Source of the DNA: an uncultured Clostridia bacterium
Lineage (GTDB): Bacteria; Bacillota; Clostridia; Christensenellales; Borkfalkiaceae
NCBI GenBank assembly: GCA_947053545.1
Contig: CAMRSY010000010.1
Span: forward strand, 1-50,119
Reading direction: 5' to 3'
DNA: 50,119 bases
The notes beneath the pieces were generated by a model that saw only the letters and a list, made by a program, of their open reading frames with translations, had not been told where the DNA came from and did no database searches. Positions within the stretch are counted from its first letter, which is position 1. Each line of letters opens with the position of its first letter. Below, piece after piece: positions 36,424 to 44,022 of this stretch. Made by a program: the position numbers and the translations under genes.

Positions 36424-37116
36424 TTATAATAGGTCTTTAACCACCTCGGCCGCAATTAACAGCCCTGCGGCGGGCGGAACGAAAGCAACCGAACCGGGCA
36501 CGCAGCGCCGCCCCTCTTCCGTATTTATTCGGACAGGCGGCTCTTCGGAATACACTGCTTTCAATTTGTTTATCCCCGCCGCTTTCAGTTCGCGGCGCAT
36601 AACTCTGGCAAGCGGACACACCGACGTTTTACTTATATCGGCCACTTTGAACCCCATAGGATTAAGTTTGTTGCCCGTGCCCATACACGATATAATCGGA
36701 GTATTCGCCCGATGGCATTTTACAGCTAAAAGAACCTTTGAAGGCACGCTGTCTATTGCGTCGACAACATAGTCGTATAGCGTGAAATCAAAGGCGTTTT
36801 CCGTAGTATTATCAAAGAAAATATTGCGTTCATCGGCACATATGTGGGGGTTAATTGCTTTTATACGTTCGGCGGCGACCTCGGTTTTAAACCTGCCGAC
36901 AGTATTGTGCAAGGCAAAAATCTGACGGTTTATATTGCTGACCGAAACCGTATCCCCATCCACCAAAACAAGGTTTCCAACACCGCTTCGGGCAAGCGCT
37001 TCCACCACGTAGCCGCCCACACCGCCCAAACCGAAAACGGCAACGCGGCGGTTTTTTAACTTTTCTATCGCGTCCTCTCCCAGTACGAGAGACGACCTTA
37101 TAAACTGTTCCTGCAT
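36424..37116 (-). CDS. tcdA: tRNA threonylcarbamoyladenosine dehydratase (TcdA/CsdL)
   Basis: 230 aa, E1-like ThiF/MoeB fold. It has the nucleotide-binding GLGGVGG (29-35), the DGDTVSVSNINRQ strand with the conserved Arg, and the YDYVVDAIDSVPSK segment typical of TcdA. TcdA uses ATP to cyclise t6A37 in tRNA to ct6A. There is no catalytic-Cys ubiquitin-like partner gene nearby. The start matches the family (QFIRSSLVLGEDAIEKL). No ribosome site is present because the -10 element ends 6 bp before the ATG, so a leaderless mRNA is predicted. It is a single gene between the uvrB promoter and the sensor kinase terminator. Confidence 0.93.
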   Translation of the reverse strand: MQEQFIRSSLVLGEDAIEKLKNRRVAVFGLGGVGGYVVEALARSGVGNLVLVDGDTVSVSNINRQIFALHNTVGRFKTEVAAERIKAINPHICADERNIFFDNTTENAFDFTLYDYVVDAIDSVPSKVLLAVKCHRANTPIISCMGTGNKLNPMGFKVADISKTSVCPLARVMRRELKAAGINKLKAVYSEEPPVRINTEEGRRCVPGSVAFVPPAAGLLIAAEVVKDLL

Positions 37117-37122
37117 ACGCGT

Positions 37123-37151
37123 ATTATAGCACTGCCAAAAAAATAAAGCAA
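37123..37151 (-). promoter_or_regulatory. Sigma-A promoter of tcdA, leaderless, overlapping a terminator
   Basis: TTGCTT (37146-37151), 17-bp spacer, TATAAT (37123-37128) on the minus strand. The -35 is the distal arm of the hairpin terminating the histidine kinase transcript, the spacer contains its U tract, and only 6 bp separate the -10 from the tcdA ATG. Confidence 0.7.
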
Positions 37152-37169
37152 CCTGTAAAAGGTTGCTTT
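37136..37169 (-). terminator. Intrinsic terminator after the sensor kinase gene
   Basis: Stem AAAGCAACC / GGTTGCTTT with a 7-base loop at 37145-37169, followed on the minus strand by TTATTTTTTTGG. It is about 110 bp after the kinase stop; the AT-rich gap 37170-37278 holds nothing else I recognise. Confidence 0.8.
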
Positions 37170-37278
37170 TAACTGACCGTCATTAATGAAATTTTTAATA
37201 AACTTTTAAATTTTCAATTACCTTTTACGCCGCGTTTTAAATTGACTGCGCGTTTGAATTTTGGTTTTACGTTTAAAG

Positions 37279-38694
37279 TTATGCCGAGGGGAAATCGATA
37301 TAGAACGTTGAACCCGCGCCCTCTTTCGTGTTTACGCCGAAAGTAAAACCGTGCTTCAGTAAAATTATTTTAACAATATTCAGCCCCAGTCCCGTTCCCT
37401 TTACGGGGCGCAAATGGCTGTCTTTACTGCGGTAATATCTGTCCCAGATATGCGCAAGTTCCTCTTCCGCTATGCCCTTCCCCGTGTCGCGGACGGCAAA
37501 TTTTATTCGCTGCCGTTCGGCATCGTACTTCAAAGAAACGTAAACGGTTTTATCTTCGCCGGTATAATTTACGGCGTTGGAAACAAGATTGTAAATAACC
37601 TGATAAATCTGCTCCTCGTCCGCAAGCGTGTATAACTCGGCGTCCACGTCTACCATAATCGAATAACCCTGCGTTTCCTGCAGGTAACTGAATTTGTTAA
37701 TTACCCCGTATAAAAGTTCGGTTAAATTAAACACTTTTTTATTTAGTTGTTCCAGCCCCGCCGTTATTTTCGAGGTGCTTAAAATGTCGTTTACAAGCCC
37801 TGTAAGGCGGTCGGCTTCGTCTATAATTACGTCCAGATGCTTTTCTCTTTTTACAGGGTCGTCGCCAGAAATTTCCTTTATCATTGAAGCATACGCTTTT
37901 ATCATTGTAAGCGGCGTTTTTAAATCGTGCGTTACATTTGCAAGCAATTCTTTCTGAAAGTCGTCGCTTTTTTTAATTTCGTCTTTCATATAATTAAGAG
38001 TGTCTGAAAGCTTTGCTATCTCAGAATACTGCACCGAATTGAATTGTACCTCGTAATTACCCTCGGCAAGTTTTTGCGCAGTACCCGAAATTTCCCTTAT
38101 CGGACCCGACAGCTTGTTGGCAAGCGAATACGAAATAAGAAACGCTATGACAAACGCGCACAGTGCCACAAGCAAAACGTATATTTCCATTTGCCGTACC
38201 GATTCGGCAATATGCGAAACGGGGAAACGCACCAGAAGCTTGCACTGCTCGCCGTCGTTAAGCGTTACGCAAGCCGCAAAATTGAAGGTTGTACGGCCTC
38301 CGCTGCGGGAGTTAAATTCAACCGTTCTGCCATTTTGCCACACGCCCAGTTTTGCCACCAGATCGTCGTGCACCGACACAAGTTTGCCTTCCGTAATGGT
38401 AATGTTGGGCATTTTCAATCCGCCGTCAGCGTCGAAAATAAAAACGTCAACTCCGTCCAAAAGCGCGTAATCGGTAATTTTTTGTTCTAAAACGCTTAAA
38501 GGAATGTCCGCGTCGTTTACGGTTTCCAGCATATCGTTGCCAACCGCGCCTACCCTACGCTTTGCCTGCGATAAAACCGCGTTGCCCAAAATGCCGTAAC
38601 AGACTAACGCTATTACGGCTATTACACCGAACGCGAAAAACGTAAAATATCTCCACAGAATCGTGTTGGTGCTGTTTATTCTTTTAAGTTTCAA
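37279..38694 (-). CDS. OmpR-partner sensor histidine kinase
   Basis: 471 aa. Membrane segments at about 13-38 and 170-192 enclose an extracellular sensor region of about 130 aa. A HAMP linker (193-245) leads to the HisKA motif NVTHDLKTPLTM with phospho-acceptor H256. The ATPase domain has the N box (NLVSNAVNYT, 369-378), the D403-TGKG G1 box and the GTGLGL G2 box. The architecture is that of PhoR/ResE/WalK-type kinases. The signal is not evident from the sequence. It starts 34 bp after the response-regulator gene, the two forming one operon, and is followed by a strong terminator. Confidence 0.93.
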   Translation of the reverse strand: MKLKRINSTNTILWRYFTFFAFGVIAVIALVCYGILGNAVLSQAKRRVGAVGNDMLETVNDADIPLSVLEQKITDYALLDGVDVFIFDADGGLKMPNITITEGKLVSVHDDLVAKLGVWQNGRTVEFNSRSGGRTTFNFAACVTLNDGEQCKLLVRFPVSHIAESVRQMEIYVLLVALCAFVIAFLISYSLANKLSGPIREISGTAQKLAEGNYEVQFNSVQYSEIAKLSDTLNYMKDEIKKSDDFQKELLANVTHDLKTPLTMIKAYASMIKEISGDDPVKREKHLDVIIDEADRLTGLVNDILSTSKITAGLEQLNKKVFNLTELLYGVINKFSYLQETQGYSIMVDVDAELYTLADEEQIYQVIYNLVSNAVNYTGEDKTVYVSLKYDAERQRIKFAVRDTGKGIAEEELAHIWDRYYRSKDSHLRPVKGTGLGLNIVKIILLKHGFTFGVNTKEGAGSTFYIDFPSA

Positions 38695-38728
38695 ACGTTT
38701 GGGGCGCTTTGCTTTTTTTTCAACCCCG

Positions 38729-39394
38729 TCAGATTTCGAACTTATAACCTACTCCCCTTAAAGTTACTATAAATTTACGGTATTGCTTCAAATTTGCCCT
38801 TAACATCTTTATATGAGTGTCAACGGTACGGTCGTCGCCGTAAAAATCGAACCCCCAAACGTCGTACAACAATTTTTCACGCGTGAGAGCTATTCCCTTA
38901 TTCCTGATAAAATAAAATAAAATTTCGTATTCCTTTGGCGTTAAATCAACTTTTTCACCGTCGACATAAACGTTGCGGCCGGCAAAATCGACGGTTAATC
39001 CCTCGAACGTAACCGTATCGCCCGTTTCGTCCTTTTGGTTTCTGCGCTTGGTTACGGCGTTTATACGAGCCATAACTTCTTTGGGAGAAAAAGGCTTTGT
39101 TACATAATCGTCGACGCCTATTTCGAAACCGAACAGTTTATCGTATTCCTCTCCCCTTGCCGACAGCATTATAACGGGCACGTCTTTCGATTTCTTTATT
39201 TCCTTAACGGCGGAAAACCCGTCAAGGCGGGGCATCATTACGTCCATTAATATTACGTCAAAATCCGTATCGCGGCACATTTTAACGGCTTCCATTCCGT
39301 CCGCCGCCTCGTATGCCTCGTTGCCTTCAAACTCCACATATTCCTTCAGCACGTTACGAATCATATCTTCGTCGTCGACTATAAGCACTTTCAT
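38729..39394 (-). CDS. OmpR/PhoB-family response regulator
   Basis: 221 aa. The receiver domain has the acidic pair D7-D8, phospho-acceptor D51 in LMDVMMPRLDG, the switch Thr/Ser in VIMLSA and K101 in VTKPF. The C-terminal winged helix (about 125-221) has the LTPKEYEILFYF and RTVDTHIKMLRANL motifs of the OmpR class. It is the DNA-binding partner of the kinase encoded immediately downstream. The ATG follows a G-rich leader (GGGGTGTGGATAA). A 140-nt leader with a small hairpin is predicted. Confidence 0.95.
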   Translation of the reverse strand: MKVLIVDDEDMIRNVLKEYVEFEGNEAYEAADGMEAVKMCRDTDFDVILMDVMMPRLDGFSAVKEIKKSKDVPVIMLSARGEEYDKLFGFEIGVDDYVTKPFSPKEVMARINAVTKRRNQKDETGDTVTFEGLTVDFAGRNVYVDGEKVDLTPKEYEILFYFIRNKGIALTREKLLYDVWGFDFYGDDRTVDTHIKMLRANLKQYRKFIVTLRGVGYKFEI

Positions 39395-39444
39395 TTATCC
39401 ACACCCCCCCCGTTTTAATTTATGGTTGCATATATATTTTTTCG

Positions 39445-39460
39445 TTGCCGCAGTCGGCAA
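39445..39460. other. Small hairpin in the response-regulator leader
   Basis: TTGCCG-CAGT-CGGCAA, 6-bp stem. It is followed on the plus strand by TATTTTTTTG, so it could stop stray plus-strand transcription, while on the minus strand it lies in the mRNA leader about 50 nt before the start codon. Confidence 0.45.
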
Positions 39461-39531
39461 TATTTTTTTGCAAATGACTAAATAAAATTTAATTACAAAT
39501 AGTTTTACGCTTATTTTTTGCTTACACTATA

Positions 39532-39559
39532 ATTATAAACCGCGTTATGTAAATGTAAA
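39532..39559 (-). promoter_or_regulatory. Putative sigma-A promoter of the two-component operon
   Basis: TTTACA (39554-39559), 16-bp spacer, TATAAT (39532-39537) on the minus strand; leader about 130-140 nt. Confidence 0.6.
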
Positions 39560-39612
39560 TGGCGACACAATGAAAAATTAGTGAAACTTTTTAAAAAAAT
39601 CGCAAAATGCAG

Positions 39613-39641
39613 TTGACATTCGCTTTAAGGCGTGGTATTAT
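39613..39641 (+). promoter_or_regulatory. Sigma-A promoter of the radical-SAM DNA-repair operon
   Basis: Perfect TTGACA (39613-39618), 17-bp spacer, TATTAT (39636-39641). The predicted start at about 39648 lies at the edge of a LexA-like box. Confidence 0.8.
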
Positions 39642-39648
39642 ACATTTA

Positions 39649-39662
39649 CGAACAAACGTTTT
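39649..39662 (+). promoter_or_regulatory. LexA/DinR box of the radical-SAM operon
   Basis: CGAACAAACGTTTT matches 13 of 14 positions of the Gram-positive DinR consensus CGAACRNRYGTTYC. It covers the predicted transcription start, a position where LexA would repress. Confidence 0.75.
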
Positions 39663-39712
39663 TTATCTGCAAAGAACGGGTTTGCACATAAAAAACCTTC
39701 AGGAGACGAACT

Positions 39713-40972
39713 ATGTTGGACGCGGAAAGACTTGCAATACTTACCGAAAGCGCCAAATACGACGTTTCCTGCTCGTCCTCCGGTTCGAAACGGACCAATG
39801 TTAAGGGCGGGTTGGGTAACGCTTCCGTCGGCGGGATATGCCACTCCTTTACCCCCGACGGAAGATGTATATCCCTTCTTAAAATGCTGATGAGCAACGC
39901 CTGCCTGTACGACTGCGAGTACTGCCCCAACAGGCAAAGCGCAAACGTGCGCAGAACAAGCGTAACCCCCGACGAAATATGCGAGCTTACAATAAACTTT
40001 TACAGGCGCAATTATATAGAGGGTCTGTTTTTATCCTCCGCCGTTTTCGACACTCCCAACCGCACTATGGAGCTTTTGTGCGAAACGGTTATAAAACTAA
40101 GAAAAGTTTACGGCTTTAACGGTTACATTCACTTAAAAGGTATTCCGCACGCGGACGACGCGCTTATTATGAGAGCGGCGAAATTTGTTGACCGTATGAG
40201 TTTTAACGTTGAACTGCCAAGCGAAAAATCGCTTAAGCTTTTAGCCCCGCAAAAAACCAAAGACAGCCTGCTGCTGCCTATGAAAAAGCTGAACAACGCT
40301 ATTTTATACGACAAAGAAAACAAAGTTCGCACAGGCAACAGGGTTATACCCGCGGGACAGACGACGCAGATGATAATAGGCGCTTCGCCAGAAAGCGACG
40401 GCCAGATATTGCGGCTTACCGAGTCGTTATATCGCAAAATGGGATTAAAACGCGTTTACTACTCTTCGTACGTGCCGGTTGTGCAGAGCCCGAAACTGCC
40501 CGCCTCGGGGGCGGGGCTGCTGCGCGAGCACAGGCTTTATCAGGCGGACTGGCTGATACGTTTTTACGGATTTGACGTGGCGGAAATTTGCGAAGAGGGC
40601 GAAAATCTTTCCGTGGAATTTGACCCGAAATGTCACTGGGCGCTGAAAAATATGCATTTATTTCCCGTAGAAATAAACACTGCGCCGCTTGAAATGCTGT
40701 TGCGCGTGCCCGGAATCGGCGCGCGGGGAGCTTACCGTATTACCAATGCGCGGAAATACGGCAAACTTGACTTTGATAATCTTGCAAAAATGCGCATAAT
40801 ACTTAAAAGGGCAAAACACTTCATAACCTGCAAGGGCAAATTTTACGGTTCGGAAAGCGGAAACGCGGTAAAGGCCGCGTTGCTTTTGGACGGTATTAAA
40901 GAATCGCGTGAGCAACTGAGCATATTTTCCGACGCGTCGGTTGCGCTGAGTGCCCTTTCGGGTGAAATATGA
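39713..40972 (+). CDS. Putative DNA modification/repair radical SAM protein (TIGR03916)
   Basis: 419 aa. The radical-SAM cluster motif is C64-x3-C68-x2-C71 (CLYDCEYC), with NRQSANVRR after it as in this family. The C-terminus has a helix-hairpin-helix (LLRVPGIGARGAYRI, about 330-345), a DNA-binding element. It starts at an ATG with AGGAG 7 nt upstream. TIGR03916 proteins occur next to TIGR03915 proteins, sometimes with a uracil-DNA glycosylase, hence the repair prediction; no glycosylase is seen here. The reaction is not known to me. The ATGA overlap with the next gene indicates coupling, and the promoter carries a near-consensus LexA box. Confidence 0.93.
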   Translation: MLDAERLAILTESAKYDVSCSSSGSKRTNVKGGLGNASVGGICHSFTPDGRCISLLKMLMSNACLYDCEYCPNRQSANVRRTSVTPDEICELTINFYRRNYIEGLFLSSAVFDTPNRTMELLCETVIKLRKVYGFNGYIHLKGIPHADDALIMRAAKFVDRMSFNVELPSEKSLKLLAPQKTKDSLLLPMKKLNNAILYDKENKVRTGNRVIPAGQTTQMIIGASPESDGQILRLTESLYRKMGLKRVYYSSYVPVVQSPKLPASGAGLLREHRLYQADWLIRFYGFDVAEICEEGENLSVEFDPKCHWALKNMHLFPVEINTAPLEMLLRVPGIGARGAYRITNARKYGKLDFDNLAKMRIILKRAKHFITCKGKFYGSESGNAVKAALLLDGIKESREQLSIFSDASVALSALSGEI

Positions 40973-41694
40973 CGTATTATCTGGTAGACGGAAGCGAAGA
41001 TTGTTTTTACACGGCTGTGTTCGACGCATACAAAAATAGCGACTGCATTATTACCTCGGAGCGGGACGTACAGCTTGGGCTGGGCTTCGAGGTTATCGAC
41101 GTTGTTACCGACAGGAACAAAGCCGACCGCGTTAAAGCAAAAATTAACGCTCTTGACAGGGGCGCCGCGGAGGATATAAGCCTTGTTTTGAAAAGCAATT
41201 CCGCCTTAAAAGAAAGTACGGCGTTTGGCTATATTAAACTTATTATCCAAAACGGCGGCGCGGTCAGAAGTATGCTTGCAAACCCCACAGTTATAGAAAT
41301 GACGGAAATCCGTACCCGCGTTTTCGGGGAGTCGCACAGGCTTAAAGGGCTGCTGAGATTTATGGAAAACCGCGACGGCATTATGTACGCCCCATACTCC
41401 CCCGATAACGACGTAACCGAAATACTTGCGTTGCATTTTGCCTCGCGCTTTGACGGACGGCCCTTTGTAATACACGACATTAAACGCAAAATTGCCGCAA
41501 TGTACGACGGCAATGAAATAGTTATGACTTATGCGGGCGACGCGGAAATATACCTTTCCGAATACGAAAACTATTTTCAGAATCTTTGGAAACAGTATTA
41601 CAATTCGGTAAATATAGAAAGCCGCCCTCACCCCAAGCAGATGCGCGGCAGTATGCCGGTGCGCTACTGGAAATTTTTACCCGAAAAAAAATAA
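40969..41694 (+). CDS. Probable DNA metabolism protein (TIGR03915 / DUF4130)
   Basis: 241 aa, soluble. The C-terminal half has the DUF4130 pattern: a RLKGLLRFMENRDGIMYAPYSPDNDV segment resembling the family's FxEx-x-x-LYAPxxPxx stretch, then LALHFASRF, FVIHDIKRKIAA and a final W-x-x-YY motif. The protein is the constant partner of the radical-SAM protein upstream, with which it shares a 4-bp overlap. The family's biochemical role is unproven; DUF4130 proteins share distant similarity with uracil-DNA glycosylase-like partners only by context. It ends 9 bp before a bidirectional terminator. Confidence 0.9.
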   Translation: MTYYLVDGSEDCFYTAVFDAYKNSDCIITSERDVQLGLGFEVIDVVTDRNKADRVKAKINALDRGAAEDISLVLKSNSALKESTAFGYIKLIIQNGGAVRSMLANPTVIEMTEIRTRVFGESHRLKGLLRFMENRDGIMYAPYSPDNDVTEILALHFASRFDGRPFVIHDIKRKIAAMYDGNEIVMTYAGDAEIYLSEYENYFQNLWKQYYNSVNIESRPHPKQMRGSMPVRYWKFLPEKK

Positions 41695-41702
41695 CGTGCA
41701 AA

Positions 41703-41732
41703 AAGGCGGGCTTTAATTCAAGCCCGCCTTTA
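41703..41732. terminator. Bidirectional intrinsic terminator
   Basis: AAAGGCGGGCTT / AAGCCCGCCTTT hairpin with a short loop, followed by TTTATATCTTTTT on the plus strand and TTTTTGC on the minus strand. It separates the convergent radical-SAM operon and DUF975 gene. Confidence 0.88.
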
Positions 41733-41743
41733 TATCTTTTTAT

Positions 41744-42523
41744 TTATAAATCGTCGGCGTTTAGCGGAGGAATATTATCGCCGTCGTCCTTGCCCGCCGA
41801 GCTTTCGTCATTTTCGTTTGCGCCGTTTCCCAGTTCGGCAAAAGGGTCGGTTGCGCGCACGCTGTCGTCATGCCGCACAGCTTCCGCGCCTTCCTCCCGC
41901 GCGCGGCCTGCCGCGCCGCCGTTTTGCATAAAATCTTCAACGCCTCGTTCCCTTAATATATTGCAGTAAAATTCGGCGCGAGCCGCTTCGTGATAGGGCG
42001 TAATCCAGAAAGAAAGTATACCGAACGTCAATAACGCAAGTATATACCAGCCTATGAAACTGATATCCAGGCAGAACAGTTTCCATTTATAGCCGCGCAT
42101 AATTTCCATCGATTTTTTTAGCGCAGTATTTCCGTCCATTTGGGGATTATCGGCAAGGATATACATACCCATACTGTATGAATACGACTTTATTATACCG
42201 GGCACTATTAAAAGCAACGACCACAAAAATGTGAATATGCTTGTAAGCAGCGATAAAACCAAAGCGTTGACAAAATTTTTAAATCCGTTAAACGCTTCGG
42301 ACAGTTCAACGTTTCCCCCGCGTATAACTTTTAAATGCACCTCTGAAACGCCAAGCATAAGCGGCCCGATAACTATTAAAAGCGCTACCGCGCCCACGCC
42401 TATAAAACTTAATCCGCCCAGCGCGCCCGATATAAGCGAAACAATCAGCGTTATAAGCACCATTGTGCCCCACTTGCCGTTTAATGCGCTCCACGCCCTT
42501 TGTCTGAAATCTTTTGCTTTCAT
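41744..42523 (-). CDS. DUF975 family integral membrane protein
   Basis: 259 aa. It starts KAKDFRQRAWSALNGKWG, the amphipathic opening typical of DUF975 proteins, followed by about five membrane segments (roughly 18-40, 42-65, 88-115, 145-175). Between them lie conserved stretches IRGGNVELSEAFNGF, IKSYSYSMGMYILADNP and ALKKSMEIMRGYKWKLF. The C-terminal 60 residues are hydrophilic, acidic and probably disordered. Function unknown for the family; a role in envelope processes is often suspected. It has its own promoter (42629-42656) and a structured leader of about 100 nt. AGGAG is 11 nt before the ATG. Confidence 0.88.
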   Translation of the reverse strand: MKAKDFRQRAWSALNGKWGTMVLITLIVSLISGALGGLSFIGVGAVALLIVIGPLMLGVSEVHLKVIRGGNVELSEAFNGFKNFVNALVLSLLTSIFTFLWSLLLIVPGIIKSYSYSMGMYILADNPQMDGNTALKKSMEIMRGYKWKLFCLDISFIGWYILALLTFGILSFWITPYHEAARAEFYCNILRERGVEDFMQNGGAAGRAREEGAEAVRHDDSVRATDPFAELGNGANENDESSAGKDDGDNIPPLNADDL

Positions 42524-42552
42524 TTTTCAATATTCTCCTTTTGAATTTTTTA

Positions 42553-42594
42553 CGCCGCTTGTAAAACTACAAACGGCGCGGAGTAATCCGCGCC
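42553..42594 (-). promoter_or_regulatory. Two overlapping hairpins in the DUF975 mRNA leader
   Basis: A perfect 8-bp hairpin (GGCGCGGA / TCCGCGCC, 42575-42594) and an 11-bp hairpin with one mismatch (CGCCGCTTGTA / TACAAACGGCG, 42553-42578) share four bases, so in the RNA only one can form fully. The second lies just upstream of the ribosome site. No known riboswitch class recognised. Confidence 0.4.
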
Positions 42595-42628
42595 ATGCCA
42601 AGCATCACGTAAAATTCTCTCTATATAT

Positions 42629-42656
42629 ATTATAACATAGCGTTAAAAAAAATCAA
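42629..42656 (-). promoter_or_regulatory. Putative sigma-A promoter of the DUF975 gene
   Basis: TTGATT (42651-42656), 16-bp spacer, TATAAT (42629-42634) on the minus strand, between the mrp terminator hairpin and the DUF975 leader. Confidence 0.65.
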
Positions 42657-42676
42657 AGAATTTTTTATTGATGTTG

Positions 42677-42711
42677 CGCGCCGCACAGCTTTGTTTACTT
42701 AGTGCGGCGCG
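42677..42711 (-). terminator. Hairpin after mrp, probable terminator
   Basis: Perfect 10-bp stem CGCGCCGCAC / GTGCGGCGCG with a 15-base loop, starting 6 bp after the mrp stop. The U-rich tract is not immediate (TTCTTTGATTTTTTTT begins about 20 nt later), so termination strength is uncertain. Confidence 0.55.
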
Positions 42712-42716
42712 TTAAA

Positions 42717-43553
42717 TTATTTAATTAGATTTTTAGCAATTTTATCGAAAAATTCCTGCAAATAATTGTTTTGTATATCTTCTATTTTGCCGGCGTCGGC
42801 AGCTGCGGTAAGCGCGCTATCTACAGGCACTTTGGCAACCGCCTGTATGCCGTGCTCCAAAGCGATAGCGTCTACGCGGCTGTCCCCGAAAATACTTAGC
42901 TTTCTGCCGCAGTCGGGACAGGTGATATAGCTCATATTTTCAACTATTCCCAAAATGGGAACATTCATCATAGTAGCCATATTAACCGCCTTCTGAACTA
43001 TCATTCCCACCAAGTCCTGCGGAGTGGTGACAATTACTATGCCGTCTAAAGGAAGACTTTGGAAGATGGTGAGCGGCACGTCGCCCGTTCCCGGCGGCAT
43101 ATCGACAAACATAAAGTCTACGTCTTCCCAAATTACGTCCGTCCAGAACTGTAAAACCGTACCCGAAATAAGAGCGCCGCGCCAGACAACAGGCTCTTCC
43201 TCCCTTTCAAGCAATACGTTCATACTCATAATCTGAACGCCGGTTTGGCTGTCTACGGGCAAAATGCCGTTTTCACCGCCCATAGCCCTTTGACGAATGC
43301 CGAACATTTTGGGTATGGAAGGCCCCGTAATATCGGCGTCCATAAGCGCAGTATTATAGCCGCGGCGCTGGGACGAAACAGCCAGCATAGCGCTGGTCAT
43401 AGATTTACCTACGCCGCCTTTACCAGAAACAACGGCTATAACCTTTTTAATTTTAGCAAGCTTATGCGGCTTTTTAATTAAACTTTCAGCCTTGCGCGAA
43501 GAACAGTTTTCTCCGCATGACGAACAGTTGTGAGTGCAGTTTTCAGCAGACAT
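42717..43553 (-). CDS. mrp: Mrp/NBP35-family Fe-S cluster carrier ATPase
   Basis: 278 aa. A Cys-rich N-terminus (C6, C10, C13, C17) resembles the NBP35 type, and the deviant Walker A is SGKGGVGKS (43-51). Switch motifs DADITGPSIPKMFG and VDMPPGTGD are intact, and a CPDC pair (about 211-214) can bind a bridging cluster at the dimer interface. The protein is expected to bind and transfer a [4Fe-4S] cluster to apo-proteins in the cytoplasm. It stands alone, with its own promoter (43580-43608), an AAAGGAG site 7 nt before the ATG and a downstream hairpin. It is divergent from the SRP RNA gene. Confidence 0.93.
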   Translation of the reverse strand: MSAENCTHNCSSCGENCSSRKAESLIKKPHKLAKIKKVIAVVSGKGGVGKSMTSAMLAVSSQRRGYNTALMDADITGPSIPKMFGIRQRAMGGENGILPVDSQTGVQIMSMNVLLEREEEPVVWRGALISGTVLQFWTDVIWEDVDFMFVDMPPGTGDVPLTIFQSLPLDGIVIVTTPQDLVGMIVQKAVNMATMMNVPILGIVENMSYITCPDCGRKLSIFGDSRVDAIALEHGIQAVAKVPVDSALTAAADAGKIEDIQNNYLQEFFDKIAKNLIK

Positions 43554-43579
43554 ATCGTAACTCCTTTTTTACGCCCTAT

Positions 43580-43608
43580 ATTCTATAAAGATTTTTGACG
43601 AAAGTCAA
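43580..43608 (-). promoter_or_regulatory. Sigma-A promoter of mrp
   Basis: TTGACT (43603-43608), 17-bp spacer, TAGAAT (43580-43585) on the minus strand. The -35 lies inside a short inverted repeat (TTGACTTTCGTCAA, 43595-43608) that could bind a regulator. Confidence 0.7.
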
Positions 43609-43635
43609 GTTATTTATAATCGGTAGAAATTTTAC

Positions 43636-43664
43636 TTGCAAAATCCACCGCACTGTGATATACT
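43636..43664 (+). promoter_or_regulatory. Sigma-A promoter of the SRP RNA gene
   Basis: TTGCAA (43636-43641), 17-bp spacer, TATACT (43659-43664). The predicted start is at about 43671, matching the start of the recognisable SRP RNA. Confidence 0.8.
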
Positions 43665-43668
43665 GACT

Positions 43669-43911
43669 TTCGCCGTGCTAAGTGGGGAGATAGCGGTGCC
43701 CTGTACCCGCAATCCGCTACAGCGGGACAGAATTGCCCCTCCCGACTTTTAAAGTGGAAGGCAGCCCCGTATAAGGGGTGTTGATAACAAGGTCTTATGC
43801 AACTTTTCGCCGCGAACCGTGTCAGGGTAGGGATACAGCAGCACTAAACGGTTAGAGGGGTGTGCCATAGGGTTGCTTTGCAGTAGCTACCTGTTCGGGT
43901 TACGCTTCGGC
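43669..43911 (+). ncRNA. ffs: Large (Alu-domain-containing) bacterial SRP RNA
   Basis: The 5' part (GTGCTAAGTGGGGAGATAGC, then GGTGCCCTGTACCCGCAATCC) is the conserved Alu-domain sequence of Bacillus/Clostridium scRNA. Domain IV is at about 43814-43854: stem AACCGT...ACGGTT, the 5' side CAGG (43823-43826) and 3' side AGCA (43837-43840) of the Ffh-binding symmetric loop, capped by GUA-GGGA-UAC instead of the common UCC-GGAA-GGA. The 3' part (TAGCTACC, GTTACGC) matches the closing strand in Clostridia. It is the RNA scaffold of the signal recognition particle. Ends are approximate (about 5-10 nt). It has its own promoter and terminator. Confidence 0.93.
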
Positions 43912-43955
43912 TTTAATTGGCAAAAGGGGCTGCACGGTTTTTTTAAATATGTTTA

Positions 43956-43993
43956 CGCGCCCGCGCATTTAATGCGCAGGCGCGTTCTTTTAT
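43956..43993 (+). terminator. Intrinsic terminator after the SRP RNA
   Basis: Stem CGCGCC-x-GCGCAT / ATGCGC-x-GGCGCG with a 3-base loop and one mismatch, followed by TTCTTTTATT. The gap 43912-43955 between RNA and terminator also has a run of seven T (43938-43944). The hairpin lies between the convergent SRP RNA gene and ABC permease gene. Confidence 0.75.
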
Positions 43994-44022
43994 TCTTTTG
44001 CATTTTAATTCGGCTTTACCGC

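Larger units (their letters stand above)
39395..39712. other. Divergent intergenic region between the response regulator and the radical-SAM gene
   Basis: Contains a minus promoter (39532-39559), a plus promoter (39613-39641), a LexA-like box (39649-39662) and a hairpin (39445-39460), each listed separately. The rest is AT-rich with several GTAAA-type motifs and no gene. Confidence 0.7.
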
